Of a stretch of 64,000 bases of DNA, positions 53,269 through 62,523 are shown one piece after another. Origin of the DNA: Cyanobacteria bacterium UBA6446 (lineage in GTDB: Bacteria; Cyanobacteriota; Vampirovibrionia; Gastranaerophilales; Gastranaerophilaceae); the NCBI GenBank assembly GCA_002438405.1, contig DJOE01000023.1, positions 564,064 to 628,063 on the forward strand, given 5' to 3'. A model generated the notes under the pieces. That model saw only the letters and a program-made list of their open reading frames with translations, did not search any database and was not told the origin of the DNA. A program made the translations under genes and the position numbers. The number at the start of each line of letters is the position of its first letter. Positions within the stretch are counted from its first letter, which is position 1.

Positions 53269-54105
53269 ATGAATACAATTAAGGTAACAAAAATGCAAGG
53301 TTGCGGAAATGATTTCGTAATTTTGGACTATTCAGAATACGAAAAAACCGGGCTTTCAATGTCTGAACTTGCGAAAAAACTTTGTGACAGACACTTTGGA
53401 ATTGGTGCAGATGGAATGATTATCCCTGACACTAAACCAAATGGAGAAACAGACATTGCATGGTATTTTTACAATTCTGACGGAACAACCGCTCAAATGT
53501 GCGGAAACGGAATGAGATGTTTCGCAAAATATGTTTTCGATAACAAATTAGTAGATAAAAAAACTTTCAGCGTTAAAACTTTAGCTGGAATAATCAAGCC
53601 AGAAATTTTAGCTGACGGAAAAATTAAAGTTAACATGGGCACGCCAATTCTTAAAGATGAAAAAATTCCATTCAATGGAGAAAGAATTGTTCATGTAAAA
53701 GATAGAGAATTCCATATAACACCTGTTTCTATGGGAAATCCACACTGCATAATTTTTACAGAAGAAGACCCAATGGTTCTTGCCAAAACTTATGGACCGG
53801 ATATGGAAGTTCACCCTTATTTTCCAGAAAAAACCAACACTGAATTTGTAAAAATAATATCAAGAAATGAAATTGAGATGCGAGTTTACGAAAGAGGTTG
53901 CGGAATAACTTTAGCTTGTGGAACAGGAGCTTGTGCTAGCACAGTAGCTTGTGTTTTAAATAACTTAACAGAAAATAATGTTAAAGTTAACCTACTAGGT
54001 GGGGCTGTAAATGTTGAATGGAGCGGAACAAAAGAAAATCCGAACAAAGATATTTTCTTAATCGGACCTGCTGAATACAGTTTTAAAGTAGAGTGCATGT
54101 TGTAA
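53269..54105 (+). CDS. dapF: Diaminopimelate epimerase
   Basis: 278 aa. It interconverts LL- and meso-diaminopimelate for lysine and peptidoglycan synthesis. Catalytic Cys residues lie in NSDGTTAQMCGNGMRCFAKY and ERGCGITLACGTGACAS. KMQGCGNDFVILD is near the start. The frame extends to 52972, but AAAAGGAGAATT before the ATG at 53269 sets the start. With dapA at 62524 it indicates meso-DAP peptidoglycan. Confidence 0.96.
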   Translation: MNTIKVTKMQGCGNDFVILDYSEYEKTGLSMSELAKKLCDRHFGIGADGMIIPDTKPNGETDIAWYFYNSDGTTAQMCGNGMRCFAKYVFDNKLVDKKTFSVKTLAGIIKPEILADGKIKVNMGTPILKDEKIPFNGERIVHVKDREFHITPVSMGNPHCIIFTEEDPMVLAKTYGPDMEVHPYFPEKTNTEFVKIISRNEIEMRVYERGCGITLACGTGACASTVACVLNNLTENNVKVNLLGGAVNVEWSGTKENPNKDIFLIGPAEYSFKVECML

Positions 54106-54173
54106 AAAAATCTATTTTCATGGTACTATTTAAACATACATCATAGGAAAATAGTAAAAGGAGACACAATAAA

Positions 54174-54473
54174 ATGAGAAATTATGAATTAATGACTATA
54201 TTCAAGCCTAACTTAGATGCTGAAGAAGTTGATAAGTTAATCGAAAAAATCGATTCAATCATCGTTGATTTCGGTGGTAAAATTGAATCTACTGACAAAG
54301 TTGGAAGAAAAAAATTAGCTTATGAAATCCAAAATTTCAGAGATGGTTTCTTCGCAACAACAGTTTTAGCTCTTCCTGCTGACAAAGTAGCTGAATTCAA
54401 AAGACAATTAAGATTAAATGACAACATCTTGAGAACAATGTTCATGGAAGTAGCTGAAAAAGCTTCTGTATAG
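54174..54473 (+). CDS. rpsF: 30S ribosomal protein S6
   Basis: 99 aa: MRNYELMTIFKPNLDAEEVD, GRKKLAYEIQNFRDGFFATT and RLNDNILRTMF. It binds S18 in the 30S platform. First gene of the rpsF-ssb-rpsR operon, with an AAAAGGAGA site. Confidence 0.97.
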   Translation: MRNYELMTIFKPNLDAEEVDKLIEKIDSIIVDFGGKIESTDKVGRKKLAYEIQNFRDGFFATTVLALPADKVAEFKRQLRLNDNILRTMFMEVAEKASV

Positions 54474-54495
54474 TTAGATTTATAGGAATTAAAAA

Positions 54496-54912
54496 ATGGC
54501 ATTAGCAAAAGCAGTAGTAACAGGTATAGTTTATAAAGCACCAAAAACAGGGTTTACATCAAACAATGTCGCTGTTTCTTCTTTTGTATTGAATATTGGT
54601 ACAAATGATGAGCTTTTGGTGAGAGTTATATCTAAAAGACAATCATTAGAAGAAGTTGTAAATTCGCTTTCTAAAAATCAAAAAGTTTTAGTTGAGGGAA
54701 GATTACAAAATGGTATCAGCAAAATGGACGACGGAACTGAAAAAAGAGTTTTCGAAATTGAGGCTGCTACAATTGAACTTATGGGTGGAGCATCTGCAAG
54801 TTCAAATTCTTCAAATGATGAGGGTGACATCTTAACATTTGGTGATATGGAGTCATCTTCACCTGATGCTAATACAGATGTTTTGATGGACGATGAAGAA
54901 GTTCCATTCTAA
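54496..54912 (+). CDS. ssb: Single-stranded DNA-binding protein
   Basis: 138 aa. OB fold (about 1-100) with KVLVEGRLQNG, then a disordered Ser/Asp-rich linker and the acidic C-terminal tip MDDEEVPF that recruits partner proteins. It lies between rpsF and rpsR as in many bacteria. It is shorter than most SSB because the linker is small. Confidence 0.93.
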   Translation: MALAKAVVTGIVYKAPKTGFTSNNVAVSSFVLNIGTNDELLVRVISKRQSLEEVVNSLSKNQKVLVEGRLQNGISKMDDGTEKRVFEIEAATIELMGGASASSNSSNDEGDILTFGDMESSSPDANTDVLMDDEEVPF

Positions 54913-54972
54913 ACAATAAAATAACAAATTAGTAGAAATAAATAATAAGGCTAGAAAGGCAAATTAGAAAAA

Positions 54973-55200
54973 ATGGCAAGACAAGACGATAAGAAAAAAC
55001 GTAAGAATTGTAGTTTATGTGCTGATAAAGTTACATCAATTGACTACAAAGATGCTGCAAAATTGAAAAGATATTTAACTGAAGCAGGTAAAATTATTCC
55101 TAGAAGAATCACAGGCAACTGTGCTGCTCACCAAAGAATGATTGCTAAAGCTATCAAAAAAGCTAGAGAAGCAGCAATTATTAGTTACGTTTTTGACTAA
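54973..55200 (+). CDS. rpsR: 30S ribosomal protein S18
   Basis: 75 aa, with KNCSLCADKVTSIDYKDAAK, LKRYLTEAGKIIPRRITGNC and AHQRMIAKAIKKAREAAII. It is the partner of S6 and possible substrate of the RimI at 26701. Two Cys at the N-terminus may bind zinc. A terminator follows. Confidence 0.97.
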   Translation: MARQDDKKKRKNCSLCADKVTSIDYKDAAKLKRYLTEAGKIIPRRITGNCAAHQRMIAKAIKKAREAAIISYVFD

Positions 55201-55222
55201 TAATTAAAAACAAATTATTTAT

Positions 55223-55262
55223 GAGTGGTGGATTAGAATTTTTAATCCACCACTCGTTTTTA
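55223..55262 (+). terminator. Terminator of the rpsF-ssb-rpsR operon
   Basis: A 13-bp perfect stem GAGTGGTGGATTA / TAATCCACCACTC with a 7-nt loop, followed by T4-5. Confidence 0.95.
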
Positions 55263-55272
55263 TATATTATTA

Positions 55273-55593
55273 TTAATCTTCTGAAATCAAAACATTATTG
55301 GAAACGATATTTTTATACTCTTCGTAATCTAAATACTTGTTTTTGTCTTTGTCATAATAATCAAATTCGCTAGACAACTCTTGAATACGTTTCATTATAG
55401 AATCCGGTCCATCTTTTTCTAGGGATTCCATATCATTTGCCAACATTTTTACAAATGTTATAATCCATTCGTTTTTAGAAATTGAATAATCTTCATTAGA
55501 ATCAAAACTCAAAAAATCTTTTATAAGTTCATCATCATTTAACTTTCTAAAACCTTTAGGTGCATTGTCATTTTCTTTTGAAATAATAAACAT
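55273..55593 (-). CDS. Two-EF-hand calcium-binding-like protein
   Basis: 106 aa from the ATG at 55593 (AAGGAAG upstream). Two EF-hand loops are seen: DSNEDYSISKNE (about 32-43), then DKDKNKYLDYEE (about 77-88), both with Asp at position 1 and Glu at position 12. This suggests calcium binding in the cytosol. It is the last gene of a three-gene minus-strand operon, 11 bp after the HEAT-like gene. Confidence 0.8.
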   Translation of the reverse strand: MFIISKENDNAPKGFRKLNDDELIKDFLSFDSNEDYSISKNEWIITFVKMLANDMESLEKDGPDSIMKRIQELSSEFDYYDKDKNKYLDYEEYKNIVSNNVLISED

Positions 55594-55604
55594 AGTCAAC
55601 TTCC

Positions 55605-56768
55605 TTATATTGCCATAATTACACTTTTTATATCTTCACTCGTTACAGATGATAGAGCCACATTTTTATCTTCATTTGTCAGCGAGTTCATTTTTTTTAA
55701 CGTTTCTAAAGCCTTTAATACAACAGTTTGATTTGACGAACTCAACAAACTGCGAACCGCAGAACCATCATTCGCAAATTCTAGCGCTGTAAATACAAAT
55801 AAACTTTCAGGTTTTAATTCAACAGCAATCAATGCCTGATTTGCTTTAAATGAAGATAACAATTGTTTAATATCCATAACCTCTTGTTTTACATCTTTTG
55901 TCTCATCAAACAAATATTCATCATTTTCGGTCAAAGTATTAAATTTATCTTTTGCATTTGCCAAAACAACAGTAATTTCTGAATTTGTCTGTTCTTTCAT
56001 AAGCATTTCAATAAATTCATACAATCTAAAATCAAAAATTTGAGCAAGTCCTAAGATTTCACCCAACCCATTGATAACAGAATTAAAAACAAACAAAGCA
56101 TCTGTTTTATTTGTTTTGTATAACGAGAATAAATCTGTTAAATATAAAAGTTCACCTGCAATATTTTCCGCCAAAGAAGAAGTTTTCATAACTTCAACTA
56201 TTGCAGGAATTACAGACTTATCTCCATAAGATACTAAAAATCTTACGCCATCTAATTTTTCAAATTCATCATCTGATTTTAATTTTGTAAGGGCATCTTT
56301 TTTAGATTTCTCATCTCCGAACAAAGCTAATGCCATAGCACAATTTGCACTTAATGCAGAATTTTCACTATATGCATTCTCTTTCAAAAAATCTACAGCT
56401 AAGGAATCTTGAACCATAGAAAAATATTTTGCACAGTATGTTTTTTCATCATCTGTTCCATCTTCAAAAATAGCAAGCATTCTATCGGTCAAATCTTCAT
56501 CAGAAAATTTTACGAGGTTAGAAACAATTACATCTTCGTACGACGGAGAATAATACTTCAAAAATTGAAGTAAATTTAAATAATTTGAAGAATTACAAAC
56601 TTTAGACAAGTGATTTGATACATTTTGTTTAACAAAATCAAACAAAAAATCTTCACTTTCTACAAGTTCCTTAAATAATTCAATATCAGGAATATTTATA
56701 ACGTCAAAGGCAACAGGTTCAAAATCTTTAGGATTTTTACCTGTCAATTTTTTCAATTTATCACTCAT
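55605..56768 (-). CDS. HEAT-like repeat protein of unknown function
   Basis: 387 aa, all-helical with repeated units such as FLKENAYSENSALSANCAMA and LDGVRFLVSYGDKSVIPAIV, which resemble HEAT/Armadillo repeats used in protein binding. No enzyme motif, signal peptide or membrane helix. It lies between the SLOG gene (15-bp gap) and the EF-hand gene (11-bp gap), so the three are likely one operon. Confidence 0.75.
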   Translation of the reverse strand: MSDKLKKLTGKNPKDFEPVAFDVINIPDIELFKELVESEDFLFDFVKQNVSNHLSKVCNSSNYLNLLQFLKYYSPSYEDVIVSNLVKFSDEDLTDRMLAIFEDGTDDEKTYCAKYFSMVQDSLAVDFLKENAYSENSALSANCAMALALFGDEKSKKDALTKLKSDDEFEKLDGVRFLVSYGDKSVIPAIVEVMKTSSLAENIAGELLYLTDLFSLYKTNKTDALFVFNSVINGLGEILGLAQIFDFRLYEFIEMLMKEQTNSEITVVLANAKDKFNTLTENDEYLFDETKDVKQEVMDIKQLLSSFKANQALIAVELKPESLFVFTALEFANDGSAVRSLLSSSNQTVVLKALETLKKMNSLTNEDKNVALSSVTSEDIKSVIMAI

Positions 56769-56783
56769 ATAGAAACTACCTTA

Positions 56784-57383
56784 TTAATCTAAGTAGAATA
56801 CAGTGATAACTTTGTGACCTTCTTCAGCATATTGAACAGCATTATGAAGAGTCTTACTTGTATGTGACAAGAAACAAATCAATTGATTACATTCATCAAT
56901 AATTTCTCTGTTACAAATTCTTGACGCATCAGCAAGAGTCATCATAGCTCTGTCAGCATGTTCAATAATATTAGGAACACCAATCAATTGATCTTGAACA
57001 TCACTTGGTTGTTGTCCAATAGTTTGAGGCAATACAACACTCAATTTTTGAGGATTTGCTTTCATTGCACCACGAATAGCGGCAGCATTTGTACCTGAAG
57101 ACCCTCCTGAGGTGATAATTGTATTACCTTGCATAACCAAAGCAGTTGCAAGTGTTTCAATCATTTGTTGGTGTGTGATAGGGAGATTACGGCTCCCAAT
57201 AATAGCAATCTTTTTAGCTGATTGTTTAATTGTTGCAAGTTCCATAGCCAACTCATCAACAGTATTTGGAGCATCAGACTTTACAGTATCCATATCATCA
57301 TCAATAGGTACAACTATTGATTTCTGAGCATCATCGCTTTTGTCATCTGAACTTAATAAAATTTCCTTATCACTTTCTGTCAT
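56784..57383 (-). CDS. SLOG/DprA-like nucleotide-binding protein
   Basis: 199 aa. A Rossmann-like SLOG fold: IAIIGSRNLPITHQQMIETL, NTIITSGGSSGTNAAAIRGA (nucleotide-binding loop) and VITVFYLD at the end. It looks like the DNA-binding-protein-like single-domain DprA relatives of cyanobacteria or LOG proteins. The usual DprA winged-helix domain is missing. The acidic N-terminal 40 residues are unique. It is divergent from uvrD (86 bp). Confidence 0.75.
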   Translation of the reverse strand: MTESDKEILLSSDDKSDDAQKSIVVPIDDDMDTVKSDAPNTVDELAMELATIKQSAKKIAIIGSRNLPITHQQMIETLATALVMQGNTIITSGGSSGTNAAAIRGAMKANPQKLSVVLPQTIGQQPSDVQDQLIGVPNIIEHADRAMMTLADASRICNREIIDECNQLICFLSHTSKTLHNAVQYAEEGHKVITVFYLD

Positions 57384-57468
57384 TTTTTCGTTTACCTTCT
57401 AATTGCATTAATTACATTTTTCGATTATGCTTAATTATAGCATATTTTTTTTTATTTGGGAAGAGGTC

Positions 57469-60021
57469 ATGGAAAATCTATTAGAAAATCTTAATAAGGA
57501 GCAGGTCGAAGCAGTTAAAACAACTAAAGGACCATTATTAATACTAGCCGGAGCAGGTTCAGGAAAAACAAAAGTCCTTACAACTCGCATTGCGTATATG
57601 ATTCAAAATGGTGTAAGACCAAGAAATATTTTAGCAGTTACATTTACCAACAAAGCCGCTAAAGAAATGAAAGAACGTATAGGAAAAATTATCGGAGAAG
57701 ATACCGTTAAATATATGTGGGTTGGTACATTCCACGGAATTTGCGGAAGAATTTTGAGAGAAAATATTGATAAATACAATACTGCAACAGGCAAACATTT
57801 AGATAAAAATTTTACAATTTATGACGATTCTGATACAAATCAAATTATCACAAGAGCAATAAAGAAGTTAAACTTAGACGATAAAGTTTATCAAACAAAA
57901 CTTGTTAAGTCAGTAATTTCTAATGCTAAAAACAAAATGCAAGATGCAACAACTTTTGCAACTTATGCAAGAGATTTCAAATCACAAAAAATTGCATCTG
58001 TTTATGAAGAATACGAAAAAACATTGAACGCAAATAATGCAATCGATTTTGACGATATGTTGATGCTAACAGTTAAACTTTTAGAACAAAATGAAGATGT
58101 CCGAAAGTTATACTATGAAAGATTTCAACATATTATGGTTGACGAGTATCAAGATACAAACCTTGCTCAATATCGACTTGTTAATATGCTTTACACGAAT
58201 ATGAAAGATGAAATTTCCCCTGAACGTTCATTATGTGTTGTTGGTGATGTTGACCAATCAATTTATTCTTGGCGTGGTGCCGATTTCACTATCATTATGA
58301 ATTTTCAAAAAGATTACAAAAATACAAAACTCATCAAACTGGAACAAAATTACCGCTCAACAGCTCACATCTTGAATGCCGCAAACTCTGTTATTGAAAA
58401 TAACGATGAACGTTTAGACAAAGTCTTGTATTCAAATAAAGGCGATGGAGAAAAACTAAGTTACTACATTGCAAGCGATGAAGCCGACGAAGCAAATTAC
58501 ATCATAAGCAACATCAAACGCACAGCAAACGGCAATTATAACAAATTTGCAATTTTATATAGAACAAACAACCAATCACGTGCATTAGAAGAAGCGTGCA
58601 TGGCAACAGGTCTTCCTTATCGAATTTACGGTGGTACAAAGTTCTATGACAGAGCCGAAGTTAAAACCGTTTTATGTTATTTGAAACTAATTAATAACAC
58701 TGATGATTCTCAAAGTTTGCGCCGTGTAATTAATATTCCAAAACGTGGAATTGGCGATACTACAATGCAAAATCTTACAAAATTCGCAAACGAACGAGAT
58801 ATCAGCCTTTACGAAGCAATCAAAATTTGTGAACAATCAGAACTAAATACAAAAACGCAATCAAAATTAAAAGATTTTGCAAACCTTATTTATAAATTTC
58901 AACAAGCAAAAGATTCTTATACACTAAAAGAATTTGTAACACTTGTTATTGAAAAATCCGGATATTTAGCTGAATTACAAGCAAAAGCAGCTAATGACCC
59001 AGAATATCAAGACGATATAAACAACTTACAAGAACTTGTAAACGTTGCAGAAGAATTTGTTCCAGAAGAGGAAGATAATATTCTCGGAGAATTTTTGCAA
59101 CAAGTTGCACTGGTATCAGACCTTGATTCAATGGACGAAGAAACAAATAATATTACAATGATGACACTTCATGCTGCTAAAGGTTTGGAATTTCCGATAG
59201 TGTTTATCGCCGGTATGGACGAGGGAATTTTCCCAAGCCAAAGAACACTTCAAGTGCCATCAGAAGTCGAAGAAGAAAGACGTTTGATGTACGTAGGAAT
59301 TACAAGAGCAGAAGAGAAGTTGTATCTTGTTTCTGCAAAACGTCGTCAAACATGGGGTGAATACAAATACTACAACCCATCAAGATTTATTGAAGAAATC
59401 CCACAAAACTTGATTGAATCAATGGAATCAGATGATTTTGACAGAAGTTCATCTTCTACGTTCAGAAGCGCAGTTTCTAAAGCGAAAGAAAGAACTGCAA
59501 CTTCTGACAGTTATGGATACGTAAAACCATCAACAGGTTTTGGAGCTAACTTCGTAGCTCCGCAAAGAAAAGGACTTGCAAGCGGAGGAAGAACACACTC
59601 AACAACATCTTCTTCAAATAGCTATAAATCAAGTTCATCTTCAAGCTATTCAAAACCAACTTACTCTCAACCAACACGAACTCCTCGAAGAGCAATGATT
59701 GTAAAATCTGCAATCAACAAAAAGAGAGAAGAAGAAGCAAGAAGGGCAGCCGGTACAAATGCAATCAATGCACTTCGACAGATGTCTGCTCAACGACAAA
59801 ATGAACGAAAGCTAGCAGAAGAGAAAAAAGCTCAAAAAAATGCAACTCCTATCCTAGATGAAGTTTTTGAAGTTGGTCAAAGAGTTTTCCACGGACAAAT
59901 GGGTATAGGGCACGTTACAGATGTTATGAATATCGGAGATAGCATAATGTACACCGTTGATTTTGGTGCTAAAGGCAAAAAAGCAATGGACGCATCTTAT
60001 GCAAAATTAAAGAAATTCTAG
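57469..60021 (+). CDS. pcrA: ATP-dependent DNA helicase UvrD/PcrA
   Basis: 850 aa from the ATG at 57469 (GAAGAGG upstream). SF1 3'-5' helicase for excision repair and replication restart. Motif I is LAGAGSGKTKVLTTRIAY, motif II VDEYQDTN, then QSIYSWRGAD, EQNYRS, TMMTLHAAKGLEFP and VGITRAEEKLYLV. The long Ser-rich linker (about 670-760) leads to a Tudor-like C-terminal domain (VFHGQMGIGHVTDV) that can bind RNA polymerase. Confidence 0.96.
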   Translation: MENLLENLNKEQVEAVKTTKGPLLILAGAGSGKTKVLTTRIAYMIQNGVRPRNILAVTFTNKAAKEMKERIGKIIGEDTVKYMWVGTFHGICGRILRENIDKYNTATGKHLDKNFTIYDDSDTNQIITRAIKKLNLDDKVYQTKLVKSVISNAKNKMQDATTFATYARDFKSQKIASVYEEYEKTLNANNAIDFDDMLMLTVKLLEQNEDVRKLYYERFQHIMVDEYQDTNLAQYRLVNMLYTNMKDEISPERSLCVVGDVDQSIYSWRGADFTIIMNFQKDYKNTKLIKLEQNYRSTAHILNAANSVIENNDERLDKVLYSNKGDGEKLSYYIASDEADEANYIISNIKRTANGNYNKFAILYRTNNQSRALEEACMATGLPYRIYGGTKFYDRAEVKTVLCYLKLINNTDDSQSLRRVINIPKRGIGDTTMQNLTKFANERDISLYEAIKICEQSELNTKTQSKLKDFANLIYKFQQAKDSYTLKEFVTLVIEKSGYLAELQAKAANDPEYQDDINNLQELVNVAEEFVPEEEDNILGEFLQQVALVSDLDSMDEETNNITMMTLHAAKGLEFPIVFIAGMDEGIFPSQRTLQVPSEVEEERRLMYVGITRAEEKLYLVSAKRRQTWGEYKYYNPSRFIEEIPQNLIESMESDDFDRSSSSTFRSAVSKAKERTATSDSYGYVKPSTGFGANFVAPQRKGLASGGRTHSTTSSSNSYKSSSSSSYSKPTYSQPTRTPRRAMIVKSAINKKREEEARRAAGTNAINALRQMSAQRQNERKLAEEKKAQKNATPILDEVFEVGQRVFHGQMGIGHVTDVMNIGDSIMYTVDFGAKGKKAMDASYAKLKKF

Positions 60022-60045
60022 ATTTGTTTTATTTATTAATTATAT

Positions 60046-60090
60046 TAGAAAAGGCGGTTTGATTTTCAATCAAACCGCCTTTAAAATACT
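60046..60090. terminator. Bidirectional terminator between pcrA and secF
   Basis: A 15-bp stem AAAGGCGGTTTGATT / AATCAAACCGCCTTT (60050-60064 with 60068-60082) with a 3-nt loop, A- and T-rich on the two sides. It serves both convergent genes. Confidence 0.93.
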
Positions 60091-60110
60091 TTATAATATT
60101 GAAGAAAGAA

Positions 60111-61091
60111 TTAACCCTCAACAGCCATGTGTTTTGGTTGACCTTTCTTTTCTTCCCAGAAATCAACAAGCATTGAACAGAAGAAAATACTTGAATAAGT
60201 ACCAACTACAACACCTATCATCATTGCCAAAACGAAATCTTTAGTAGTTACACCACCAAAGAAATACAATGCAGCAAGTGTAATAAATGCTGTCAATGAA
60301 GTATTAACACTTCTTGCTAATGTTTGATTAACAGAAGCATCAACAATTTCACCATAAGTCATTTTCTTACCATAATATCTCAAGTTTTCTCTAATTCTGT
60401 CGAAAGTTACAATTGTATCGTTGATTGAGAAACCAATCAATGTCAAAATCGCAGTCAAGAACAAACCGTCAACCTGAACATCACAGAACAGACCCAAGAT
60501 TGAAAATACTCCAACTACGAACAATGTATCATGAACCAATCCTAAAATTGCAGCAATTGCATATTCCAATTTGAATCGGAATGAAATATACATAATCATA
60601 CCAATAATAGCCAATGCCAAAGCCAAAATTGACATCTTAAATAATTCTTTACCCAAAGTTGGACCAACTGATGAAACTTGGATAAGTTCAGCATTTTTGT
60701 ATTCTTTTTTCATTACTGATGTAATTTTTGCAGCCATATCAGAACCCTCATCAATAAAGCTTGTTCTGATAGAAATAATTGATTTAATATTATTATTTTC
60801 AGCCGTAGGTGTAACATTCAAAACTTGAATATACGGATTTTTAACATCAATTTTATCTAAGTCACTTCTTGTTTTTGCAAGTTCATCACTAGAAGTTGCT
60901 TCAGGTGTTCCATATTGCAAAATAGTACCACCTGTATAATCAATACCTACCTTTACCGGAGTATGTGTAGGATATGTAACCATAGAATACACCATTGCAA
61001 TAATTCCTGGGATTAATAGAAGAGCTGACAAGCACATCCATACGACCCTATATTTTACAACGTGTACTGCGTTTTTTCCAAAATTAAACAT
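60111..61091 (-). CDS. secF: Protein translocase subunit SecF
   Basis: 326 aa. RND-type inner-membrane helper of protein export. GIDYTGGTILQYG near the start, GFSINDTIVTFDRIRENLR and NQTLARSVNTSLTAFITLAA are diagnostic. Six membrane helices are expected. It follows secD by 22 bp. Confidence 0.96.
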   Translation of the reverse strand: MFNFGKNAVHVVKYRVVWMCLSALLLIPGIIAMVYSMVTYPTHTPVKVGIDYTGGTILQYGTPEATSSDELAKTRSDLDKIDVKNPYIQVLNVTPTAENNNIKSIISIRTSFIDEGSDMAAKITSVMKKEYKNAELIQVSSVGPTLGKELFKMSILALALAIIGMIMYISFRFKLEYAIAAILGLVHDTLFVVGVFSILGLFCDVQVDGLFLTAILTLIGFSINDTIVTFDRIRENLRYYGKKMTYGEIVDASVNQTLARSVNTSLTAFITLAALYFFGGVTTKDFVLAMMIGVVVGTYSSIFFCSMLVDFWEEKKGQPKHMAVEG

Positions 61092-61113
61092 TTTATAATT
61101 ACCTCATAATTTC

Positions 61114-62445
61114 TTAGTCTAAAATACCAAAACGAGCTTTTTCACGTTTAGTTTCTGTAACTTCATAACCTTGACCGATTTCATTTTTAGAAAGTCCGAA
61201 CAATGCAGGATATTTCAATTCTCCTGTACCGAAGATTAAGTGCATGAAGTTTTTAGTAACTGTAATTGCTGTAAACATTGAAACAAGTACACCAATTGCA
61301 AGTGTTAAAGCGAAACCTTTAACAACACTTGTACCTAAGAAGTACAAGATAACACAAGTTAAAATTGTTGTCATATTTGAATCAAAGATACTTGTAAATG
61401 CCCTATCAAAACCTGAATTAATTGCAGTAAATAAGTTTCTACCAGCTTTTAACTCTTCTTTTGTTCTTTCGAAAATAAGAATGTTCGCATCTACCGCCAT
61501 ACCAACTGATAAGATGAAACCTGCAATACCTGCCAATGTAAGAGTTACAGGGATTGCTTTGAATAATGCAAACAAGATTAAACCGTAAACAATCAATGCA
61601 ACATCGGCAATTACACCAGGTAATCTGTATGCAAATATCATAAAGAACATTACAAATCCAATACCGATTAAGCCGGCAAATTTAGATTTTTCAATACTAT
61701 CTGCACCCAAAGTAGGTCCAACAGTATTTTCTTGAATAATATCTGATGGAACAGGCAATGCACCTGCATTCAACAAGTTAACCATTTTTTCAGCTTCTTC
61801 ATATTTAAATCCGCTGCTACCACCAGAAATTTCAGCTCTTCCACCAAAAATTGCTTCTCTAATAACTGGAGCAGAAATTTCTTCATTATCAAAGAAAATA
61901 GCCATTTGTTGACCAACTAATTTTTGAGTTAATTCAGCAAACTTAGTTGCGCCATTTCCATTGAATTCCAAAGAAACAGTCCATTGACCCGTTTGGTCTG
62001 AACCAATTGATGCTGATTTTAAATCTTCACCAGTCAATCCAGTAGATTCCCACATCAATTGACCTTGAGCATCTCTTTTAGGTTGATGATTTGCATCAAA
62101 TACAGGTTGTTTGAACTCTAATTGAGCTGTTTTACCCAAGAAAGCTTCAGCTTCTTTTAAATCTGTTACGTTAGGAATCTCAACCAAAAGCCTTTTGTCA
62201 CCAACTTGGGCAACACTTGTTTCAGAAACACCGAGTTTATTTACACGGCTTTCAATTGCATATTGCAAACGGCTCATTACTTCAGGAGTAATTTTTGTTA
62301 CTGAATCAGTAGTTTTTGCTTCAAGCATAATTCTTGAACCACCGACAAGGTCAAGTCCTAGTTTTGTAGGTTTTTTGTAGATTGTGATAATTGAAGCAAT
62401 CACAATTGCTACGATAACCCAAAACATAATAATCTTGTTTTTCAA
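61114..62445 (-). CDS. secD: Protein translocase subunit SecD
   Basis: 443 aa. GLDLVGGSRIMLEA near the start, VGPTLGADSIEKSKFAGLIG and ILSVGMAVDANILIFERTKE. With SecF it uses the proton gradient to pull proteins to the outer face. The periplasmic P1 domain is shorter than in E. coli, as in Gram-positive and cyanobacterial forms. The C-terminal tail after the last helix is basic. Confidence 0.96.
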   Translation of the reverse strand: MKNKIIMFWVIVAIVIASIITIYKKPTKLGLDLVGGSRIMLEAKTTDSVTKITPEVMSRLQYAIESRVNKLGVSETSVAQVGDKRLLVEIPNVTDLKEAEAFLGKTAQLEFKQPVFDANHQPKRDAQGQLMWESTGLTGEDLKSASIGSDQTGQWTVSLEFNGNGATKFAELTQKLVGQQMAIFFDNEEISAPVIREAIFGGRAEISGGSSGFKYEEAEKMVNLLNAGALPVPSDIIQENTVGPTLGADSIEKSKFAGLIGIGFVMFFMIFAYRLPGVIADVALIVYGLILFALFKAIPVTLTLAGIAGFILSVGMAVDANILIFERTKEELKAGRNLFTAINSGFDRAFTSIFDSNMTTILTCVILYFLGTSVVKGFALTLAIGVLVSMFTAITVTKNFMHLIFGTGELKYPALFGLSKNEIGQGYEVTETKREKARFGILD

Positions 62446-62523
62446 TTTTTTACCCTCTTATATGTGTACTACTAGTTATTTACATGTTGTTTATATTTAT
62501 AACATCAAACTAAACGAAAAGAA

